Positions 32,800 through 38,283 of a DNA stretch of 38,283 nucleotides are shown here, one piece after another. Source of the stretch: Enterobacterales bacterium (lineage in GTDB: Bacteria > Pseudomonadota > Gammaproteobacteria > Enterobacterales > Enterobacteriaceae). Numbering within the stretch: the first letter of the stretch is position 1; each line of letters opens with the position of its first letter. The stretch covers positions 1 to 38,283 of the forward strand of contig JAATGH010000401.1 of assembly GCA_015654745.1 (NCBI GenBank), in the 5' to 3' direction. The position numbers and the translations under genes are program-made. The notes under the pieces are model-generated. The model had not been told where the DNA came from and ran no database searches. It saw only the letters and a program-made list of their open reading frames with translations.

Positions 32800-33840
32800 A
32801 TGAATCAAGAAAAACTGGCGCAACTAACTGAAAAATATGGCAATCATATTGAAGATGGCAAAATCTATCATCCGGACTTCGCTGCGGCGGCAGCGGTGCC
32901 GGGCGCCAGCCGCGCGACTGGCCATAGTAAATGGCCGCTGTCCGATCCCGCCACGTTTCTTAACCTGGCCTATGATGCCGCCGCCTATGAAATGCAGTTC
33001 GCGGGTCTGGATGTGGCGATAATCGGCGTACCGATGGATCTCGGCGCCGGCGATCGGCCCGGCTGTCGTTTTGGGCCGCAGGCGGTGCGTTCGGTTAGCC
33101 GGGTCGGGCCCTACGATCGTATTTTGAATATCGCGCCGGCCGGGGTGCTTAAGGTCCTGGACGTGGGGGATGTGGCGTTTACCAACCCACGCAGCTTGGA
33201 ACAGTGCCATCAGGATATTGAAGACTATTATCTGCGGGTGATGGATGCCGGCGTTTTGCCGCTGACGGTTGGTGGCGATCACTCTATCACCTATTCCATC
33301 CTGCGTGCGGTAGGTAAGCATCGGCCGGTGGCCTGCGTGCATTTTGACGCCCACTGCGATACCTCGGGCGCGTCCGGCACCAAATACCACCATGCCGGCC
33401 CGTTCCGTCAGGCGGTGCTGGACGGCGTGCTGGATCCGGAAAAAACCGTGCAGATCGGCATTCGCGGCGGGGGTGCCTATCATGGTGAATTCTCATTGGA
33501 GTCAGGTATGACGGTAATTTATGGTGAGGATATTCTGGAACGCGGCACCGGCTATGCCATCGAGCAAATCCGTCGGGTGATCGGCGACAGTCCGGTCTAT
33601 ATCTCTTTTGATATTGATTCAGTCGATCCCGGTTATGCCCCCGGCACCGGCACGCCAGAGGTCGGCGGTCTGACGCCGCGCGAGGTACAGCAGATCCTGC
33701 GCGCCATGGCCGGCATGAATATCGTGGGCGCGGACGTGGTGGAAGTGGCGCCACAATACGATGCCACGTCCAATACCGCGCAAATTTCCGCACAAGTGTT
33801 ATTCACCGAACTGTGTCTGATGGCGGTGGCCAAACGTTAA
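32800..33840 (+). CDS. Agmatinase-family ureohydrolase
   Basis: An intact di-manganese ureohydrolase (346 residues). Metal ligands are GGDHS (His161), FDAHCD (Asp183, His185, Asp187) and SFDIDSVDPGYAPGTGTPE (Asp271, Asp273, and Glu287 in the substrate site). The extended N-terminus (about 65 residues before FAGLDVAIIGVP) and the YHHAGPFRQAV loop resemble guanidinobutyrase/guanidinopropionase types rather than plain SpeB. It would release urea from an imported guanidino compound. It lies 85 bp after the ATPase gene on the same strand, probably in the same nitrogen-regulated operon, with GAGG before the start. The exact substrate is unresolved; arginase activity is less likely from the motif pattern. 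Confidence 0.9.
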   Translation: MNQEKLAQLTEKYGNHIEDGKIYHPDFAAAAAVPGASRATGHSKWPLSDPATFLNLAYDAAAYEMQFAGLDVAIIGVPMDLGAGDRPGCRFGPQAVRSVSRVGPYDRILNIAPAGVLKVLDVGDVAFTNPRSLEQCHQDIEDYYLRVMDAGVLPLTVGGDHSITYSILRAVGKHRPVACVHFDAHCDTSGASGTKYHHAGPFRQAVLDGVLDPEKTVQIGIRGGGAYHGEFSLESGMTVIYGEDILERGTGYAIEQIRRVIGDSPVYISFDIDSVDPGYAPGTGTPEVGGLTPREVQQILRAMAGMNIVGADVVEVAPQYDATSNTAQISAQVLFTELCLMAVAKR

Positions 33841-33866
33841 GGATGTTTACTGTTGGTTTATATGAA

Positions 33867-33897
33867 GGCCGTCACTATTGGTGGCCGTTATTATTAT
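33867..33897 (+). terminator. Hairpin with T-rich tail after the ureohydrolase gene
   Basis: An 8-bp stem (33867-33874 with 33879-33886, two G-U pairs, 4-nt loop) is followed by GTTATTATTAT. It sits 26 bp after the ureohydrolase stop and before the MdtH-like start, so it may terminate or attenuate the transcript between the two. Confidence 0.4.
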
Positions 33898-33922
33898 AAA
33901 AAGGCATAGGAACGGGACTTGT

Positions 33923-35134
33923 ATGCTTTCAGTCACCGCGCGGGCAAGACGTGCAGGTAAGCGCTTTTTACTGTTGGATAATATGCTGCTGGAGTTGGGC
34001 TTTTCGGCGGTGTTTCCATTATTGTCGATCCATTTTGTCGAACAGCTCGGCTGGCCGGCGGTGATTGTCGGCGTCGCGCTGGCGATTTGGCAGTTTATTC
34101 AATCGGGCACCAGCATCGTGGGCGGGGCCATCGCCGACCGGTTTGGCGCCCGGCCAATGTTGGTGCTCGGTATGCTGCTGCGCGCGGCGGGGTTTGGCCT
34201 GATGGCTTATGCCGATCGCGGCTGGATACTGATGCTGGCCTGCGCGTTGGCGGCCATTGGCGGCATGTTGTTTTCTCCCTGTCGATCGGCGCTGGTGATT
34301 AAGCTGGTGCGGCCGCGCGAGCGCGGGCGGTTTTTTTCGATTTTAATGGTGGAAGACAGCGCATTCCGGGTGCTGGGAGCCCTGCTAGGCAGCTGGCTGC
34401 TACTGAAATACGATTTTCAGCGCGTCTGCTTTGCCGGCATGGTGATGTTTATCCTGGCCGCCGGGTGGAATGCCTGGAAGTTACCCAATTACAAGCTTTC
34501 CAGCGTGCGGGCACCGGTGGTGGCGGGCATGGCGCGGGCGTTTAAGGATAAGCCGTTTCGCCGTTACGTGATGATCCTGACGGGCTACTACACCCTGAAC
34601 GTTCAGGTGATGCTGATGCTGCCCATTGCCGTTCAGGCCGTCTCCGGCACACCGGCGGCGGTAGGTTGGATGTATTCGATCGACGCCATAATGGCGCTGG
34701 TGCTGCTTTATCCCCTGGCGCGCTGGAGCGAGCGCCATTTCCGTCTTGAACAGCGGCTGATGTTTGGCCTGGCCGTGATGGCGGCCAGCCTGATGCTGGT
34801 GGGTTATGTGGATACGCTGCTGGTGCTGTTTACGTTGGTGATCTGCTTCTATCTGGGATCGCTGATCGCCGAGCCCGCGCGGGAAACGCTAGGCGCCGAG
34901 CTGGCGGATTTCCGCGCAAGAGGCAGTTATATGGGGTTTAGCCGCATGGGCGCCGCGGTGGGAGGCGCTCTGGGTTACAGCGGCGGCGGCTGGTTGTATG
35001 ATATCGGTACCCGTAGCGCCACCCCCGCGTTGCCGTGGCTTATCCTCGGTGCCATCGGCCTGGTCACGCTATTGGCGCTATTTGTGCAGTTCAGGAAACA
35101 TCCCACGCGGGTGGCCTGCCTGCGCAGCCTCTAG
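33923..35134 (+). CDS. MFS transporter, MdtH-like
   Basis: A 12-helix major facilitator efflux protein (403 residues) that follows E. coli MdtH across its length: [59 protein letters not shown] (motif A), [45 protein letters not shown] and [27 protein letters not shown]. MdtH confers mild quinolone resistance when overexpressed in E. coli; its natural substrate is unknown. The start at 33923 gives the family N-terminus. It lies 82 bp after the ureohydrolase gene with a possible hairpin terminator between, so it may or may not belong to that operon. It could be a paralogue of a housekeeping mdtH elsewhere. Confidence 0.9.
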   Translation: MLSVTARARRAGKRFLLLDNMLLELGFSAVFPLLSIHFVEQLGWPAVIVGVALAIWQFIQSGTSIVGGAIADRFGARPMLVLGMLLRAAGFGLMAYADRGWILMLACALAAIGGMLFSPCRSALVIKLVRPRERGRFFSILMVEDSAFRVLGALLGSWLLLKYDFQRVCFAGMVMFILAAGWNAWKLPNYKLSSVRAPVVAGMARAFKDKPFRRYVMILTGYYTLNVQVMLMLPIAVQAVSGTPAAVGWMYSIDAIMALVLLYPLARWSERHFRLEQRLMFGLAVMAASLMLVGYVDTLLVLFTLVICFYLGSLIAEPARETLGAELADFRARGSYMGFSRMGAAVGGALGYSGGGWLYDIGTRSATPALPWLILGAIGLVTLLALFVQFRKHPTRVACLRSL

Positions 35135-35281
35135 CCGGGAGAGCCAACGCCTTCGCCGGGCGGCGGGAGCGGCGTCCGGGCACCGTAGCGGAAAGCCCGC
35201 GCCGAGCCTTGCCTGGCGCGCCGAAGTGAAGCTATGGGCCGTTTGGATCGCCGCCGGCCGCGCGATGATCGCCGCGGACAG

Positions 35282-36142
35282 CTATCGGGACTGGCCGCCG
35301 CTTAGCAAGTTGATAATCTGCGCCAGCCGGGGGGTGTGGATGGCGTTGTGCCGGTAGAGCAGCCAGGTTTGATTCAGGATGGGTTGCAGTTGCTGGTCCA
35401 AAATTGGCCACGGGTGCAGACTGTCATCGAACGGCAGATAGTCCGACAGGATGGCGTAACCGAGACCATGTTTGACCATCTCCAGGCAAACCTCCATTTT
35501 ATCCACGGTCATTGCCACGCGCGGCGGGGTGGAGAAAGCGGCGTTCCACCAGCGGTCGAGCAATGTGCTGATATAGGGTCCGTGGCTAATGCGGATTTGC
35601 GGCAAACGAGGCAGATCCAGTAGGTTGACCGGCGCGTGGTTAACCACGAAAAAACGGTTTTGGTCAACCTGCTGTTTACCCTCTTTCCAATTGAGATGAT
35701 CTTTTACCAACGCCAGATGCACTTCGCCACGCTGAAGCAGGGCAAAGATCTCCTGGCTCAGGCCGCTGGTGACGTTGACCGTTACCTGGGGATGCAGCCG
35801 ATTGAAGCTTTGCAGAATTTTGGGCAAGCGGTAGGCGGCATAATTGCTGGATGCGCCAATGCGGATTTCTCCGTGCAGCCGATCGGCCGAATGGCGCAAA
35901 TCGTCGCGCATTTTCTGAAAATCGTGCAATACCTTGCTGGCGTAATGGGCAATTTGTTCGCCCTGCAGGGTAAACGTCAAGATTTTATGGCTGGTATCGA
36001 ACAGTGGAACATCAAGCTTGCGTTCAATCTGCTTAAGCCGATAGCTTAGCGCCGGCTGGGAGGTATGCAGCAGCTGCGCCGCGCGGGTAATATTCTTTAA
36101 TTCATATACAGTACGGATAATCAGCCAATCTTTATCATCCAT
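35282..36142 (-). CDS. LysR-family transcriptional regulator
   Basis: A 286-residue LysR regulator. The HTH spans about residues 3-62 (DWLIIRTVYELKNITRAAQLLHTSQPALSYRLKQIERKL) and the effector domain starts near GEIRIGASSNYAAYRLPKILQSF. The gene lies downstream of the YfcC-family carrier gene on the same strand (86 bp apart), so it is probably the last gene of that unit or has its own promoter in the gap. It is a candidate regulator of the carrier and kinase genes. It converges on the MdtH-like gene across a 147-bp G+C-rich gap. Confidence 0.91.
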   Translation of the reverse strand: MDDKDWLIIRTVYELKNITRAAQLLHTSQPALSYRLKQIERKLDVPLFDTSHKILTFTLQGEQIAHYASKVLHDFQKMRDDLRHSADRLHGEIRIGASSNYAAYRLPKILQSFNRLHPQVTVNVTSGLSQEIFALLQRGEVHLALVKDHLNWKEGKQQVDQNRFFVVNHAPVNLLDLPRLPQIRISHGPYISTLLDRWWNAAFSTPPRVAMTVDKMEVCLEMVKHGLGYAILSDYLPFDDSLHPWPILDQQLQPILNQTWLLYRHNAIHTPRLAQIINLLSGGQSR

Positions 36143-36228
36143 CAGGGAAATCCTCGACTGTGCTGGTATGGGGCCGTGCCGGCGTTGCCGCCGGGCGTGC
36201 CCGGCGTATCGATCGGATTGTTAGGTCA

Positions 36229-37770
36229 TCAGCGCAAGGACGCGGCGACGGCCAGGAACGCCGTGGCGGCGATGACCAGCGTGGCCAGCAGCGGCAGCAC
36301 CCAGAGTAAATATTTACCGTAGCTAACCCCGGCCAGGGCCAAACCGCTCATGACGATGGCGGACGTGGGGGTGACCAGCGCGACGATCCCGACGGCGCAT
36401 TGAAACGCGGTGACCACCATATCACGCCCGACGCCGGCAAAGTCCGCCATGGGAGCCAGCACGGGCATGGATAGCGTTGCCAGTCCCGAGGAACTGGGTA
36501 CCAGAAAGGAGAGGGGCATGATGACCACCATCATGATCACCGAAAAGAGCCCCGACGCGGTGCCGGCTATGGCGCTCTCCACGGAGTGCAGCACGGTGTC
36601 GGTAATAAACGCGTTATGCATGATTACCGTAATGCCCCGGGCCAGCACAATAACCAATGCCGCGCCCATAAAATCGGCAATACCTTCCAGCATGGCGGCG
36701 ATAAGCCGTTCGCCGAACAGTCCACCAACCAGACCGATCGCAACGGCCATAACCAGAAAGGTGGCGGTCAGTTCGGGAAAGTACCAGTCAAGCTGCCAGG
36801 CATAAGATGCGGCGCCTGGTACGCCGATAACCTGGGCCCAGGGCACGAGGGCAAAGATCATAAAGACGAAGGTCCCGGCAAACAGCGCCATAACCCCTTT
36901 CTGCGCACGGGTCATCGCCGCCAGCGTGTCGCCGTTTTCCTGCGCCAGTTGGTCATCCCGTGCGCCGAGCCCCGCCATCGAGGCTAAGGAATGATGTTTG
37001 ACCTTCCTGGCATAGCGGACCACATAGATCACCGCAATACCGGTGAGCACCACAAACATGGCGGCGCGCAGGCCGATTCCCTGGCCTAGCGGGATCCCGG
37101 CGCCGGCGGAAGCGGCCCCGGTCATAAAGGGATTGACGGTGGAATTCATATTGCCCACTACCGAGCCAACCAGAATAACGCCTACGGCGGTAAGCCGGTC
37201 ATAACCCAAACGCAGGAGCAGCGGCGTCAGGATAGCGTAGAATCCTAGCGTCTCCTCTCCCATGCCGAAGGTGGAACCGCCGATGGCGATCAGCACCATG
37301 ACCAGACTGATAAGCAGCGTGCCGCGGCGTCTACACCGGGTGGCGATCCGGCCGATGCCCGCGTCTATGGCACCGGTACGAATCGTGGTATTGACAAAGG
37401 CCCCGATGGCCAGCACAAAAAAGAACACGCCTACCGCGCCGAACACGGCGCCGCTTTCGTAAGGACCCACGTGACCGGTCGCGGGATTTTCCACCCCATA
37501 AAAACCATTCACCGGCGCCATAAACAAATCGAGGAGTTTTTCACTGAATGCCCGATGGTTGTCGACCGGCCGATAGGAGCCGGCCAGCGGTCTGCCGTCC
37601 AATAGCTGATATTTACCGCTTGGGATCACAAAGGTCAGCGCCCAGACCACCACCGTGATCGCCAGCAAGACGGCATAGACGCTGGGAAAACGCATTATCT
37701 TGGGCCGAGGCGCCGGTGGGGCCGCCTGTAGGTCGGTAGAACGATTAAATGCATTATCTGAATCAGACAT
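36229..37770 (-). CDS. YfcC-family carrier (C4-dicarboxylate anaerobic carrier superfamily)
   Basis: A polytopic membrane protein (513 residues, roughly 12 helices) of the YfcC family, part of the superfamily that includes the DcuC dicarboxylate carriers. Recognisable segments are FPSVYAVLLAITVVVWALTFVIPSGKYQ near the start, GGSTFGMGEETLGFYAILTPLLLRLGYDRLTAVGVILVGS, and VPSSSGLATLSMPVLAPMADFAGVGRDMVVTAFQCAVGIVALVTPTSAIVMS. The N-terminal 25 residues are hydrophilic and variable. Family members are proposed carriers of amino acids or short carboxylates; the substrate here is unknown. The BadF-type kinase gene ends 49 bp before its start, suggesting an operon. Confidence 0.9.
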   Translation of the reverse strand: MSDSDNAFNRSTDLQAAPPAPRPKIMRFPSVYAVLLAITVVVWALTFVIPSGKYQLLDGRPLAGSYRPVDNHRAFSEKLLDLFMAPVNGFYGVENPATGHVGPYESGAVFGAVGVFFFVLAIGAFVNTTIRTGAIDAGIGRIATRCRRRGTLLISLVMVLIAIGGSTFGMGEETLGFYAILTPLLLRLGYDRLTAVGVILVGSVVGNMNSTVNPFMTGAASAGAGIPLGQGIGLRAAMFVVLTGIAVIYVVRYARKVKHHSLASMAGLGARDDQLAQENGDTLAAMTRAQKGVMALFAGTFVFMIFALVPWAQVIGVPGAASYAWQLDWYFPELTATFLVMAVAIGLVGGLFGERLIAAMLEGIADFMGAALVIVLARGITVIMHNAFITDTVLHSVESAIAGTASGLFSVIMMVVIMPLSFLVPSSSGLATLSMPVLAPMADFAGVGRDMVVTAFQCAVGIVALVTPTSAIVMSGLALAGVSYGKYLLWVLPLLATLVIAATAFLAVAASLR

Positions 37771-37819
37771 GGCATGACCCTTTTTTATAAAAAAAAACCA
37801 TCACAGATTGACCCGCGGG

Positions 37820-38283
37820 CTAAACCAACGTGCGCGCGAGCAGCAGCGCGCCGTTAACCGGCGCATCTTCGAGTAATTGCACCCGCATGCCGGGACGGCG
37901 ACTCTCCAGCGCCTGGCATAAGCCATCCAATAGCAGCGGCTGGTTGGAGATGACCCCGCCCGCGGCGATCACCAGGTTACTGGTCACCCCCCTGGAGCGC
38001 AGGCGATCGAGCAAGTCCGCCAGCGCCTGCGCCGCCTGGTCAATCACGCCCACCGCCAGCGGCGATCCGCGCCGGGCACAGTCAAACACCAATGGCGCCC
38101 GGCTACTCCATTCATGTACCGGCGCGCGGGTAAGCTGCGCCGGCAGGTCCAGCACATGGGATACCTGGAATGCCCGCATCAGCTCCAGACTTAACCGGTC
38201 GCCGCCATGGCCCTGGTCGTAGGCCAGCAGCACCGCCTTTATCGCTTCGCGCACCAATCCGCTGGCGCCGCCTTCATCGCCGA
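37820..38283 (-). CDS. BadF/BadG/BcrA/BcrD ATPase-family kinase (N-acetylglucosamine kinase-like), partial
   Basis: Only the C-terminal part (about 154 residues) is in the window; the frame is open through the right edge and no start is visible. The segment reads GDEGGASGLVREAIKAVLLAYD, matching the GDEGS motif and following helix of GlcNAc-kinase-like members of the family. The C-terminal VIAAGGVISNQPLLLDGL corresponds to the GGV-type nucleotide-binding loop. Members phosphorylate amino sugars or activate radical dehydratases; the GlcNAc-kinase branch is favoured by the sequence. It precedes the YfcC-family carrier gene with a 49-bp gap. Confidence 0.82.
   Translation of the reverse strand, partial: GDEGGASGLVREAIKAVLLAYDQGHGGDRLSLELMRAFQVSHVLDLPAQLTRAPVHEWSSRAPLVFDCARRGSPLAVGVIDQAAQALADLLDRLRSRGVTSNLVIAAGGVISNQPLLLDGLCQALESRRPGMRVQLLEDAPVNGALLLARTLV

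Noticed and set aside
32800-33840. SpeB agmatinase with a firm gene name
   Set aside because: The long N-terminus and nearby basic amino acid transporter fit other guanidino acid hydrolases as well; the substrate cannot be fixed by eye.

Overview
The window looks like chromosomal DNA of a free-living or facultatively host-associated member of Enterobacterales. TcyP, Agp, Amn, YehS, the HisQ/HisM/HisP-like transporter and the MdtH-like and RhtA-like transporters all read as close relatives of Escherichia/Salmonella proteins, recognised from memory because no search was possible. The base composition is moderately G+C-rich and even, apart from AT-rich intergenic regions. Two adjacent genes at the left edge carry single in-frame nonsense codons in otherwise well preserved frames. 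Together with the large accessory catabolic content, this would suit a Sodalis-like or other plant-, wood- or insect-associated lineage, but that placement is a guess.

Layout. (1) 1-7798, plus strand: a nitrogen-compound uptake and catabolism cluster. It holds an RpiR regulator (broken by TAG), an agmatinase-family ureohydrolase (broken by TGA), a periplasmic binding protein, an MmgE/PrpD enzyme, two permeases, an ATPase, a RidA-like protein and an M20 deacylase. (2) 7795-11413: the cystine importer TcyP, a DMT transporter with a histidine-rich tail, and a YafC-like LysR regulator. (3) 11485-16290: an acid-sugar operon (enolase-superfamily dehydratase, DapA-family aldolase, MFS transporter) divergent from a LysR regulator, with two inverted repeats between them. 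(4) 16434-21926: glucose-1-phosphatase, then the DXP-independent vitamin B6 locus pdxR / pdxS-pdxT, followed by an inositol-monophosphatase-family gene. (5) 22072-26358: amn, yehS, an RhtA-like exporter, and a RutE-like nitroreductase divergent from an HxlR regulator. (6) 26798-29318: an orphan URO-D-superfamily protein and a serine beta-lactamase-like lipoprotein. (7) 29689-35134: a complete basic-amino-acid-type ABC transporter followed by an intact ureohydrolase and an MdtH-like efflux protein, preceded by a good sigma-54 promoter and two tandem NtrC-like sites. (8) 35282-38283, minus strand: the C-terminal part of a BadF/BcrA-type kinase, a YfcC-family carrier and a LysR regulator.

How it fits together. 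The window holds two separate modules that pair a polar-amino-acid ABC importer with a ureohydrolase. The first is decaying at its 5' end. The second is intact and appears to be under nitrogen control. The most interesting items are this second operon with its NtrC/sigma-54 architecture, the unassigned catabolic cluster in 1-7798, the pdxRST locus (uncommon in a group that normally makes vitamin B6 through PdxA/PdxJ), and the URO-D-family orphan with a methyltransferase-like metal motif. No rRNA, tRNA, CRISPR array, insertion sequence or prophage was seen.
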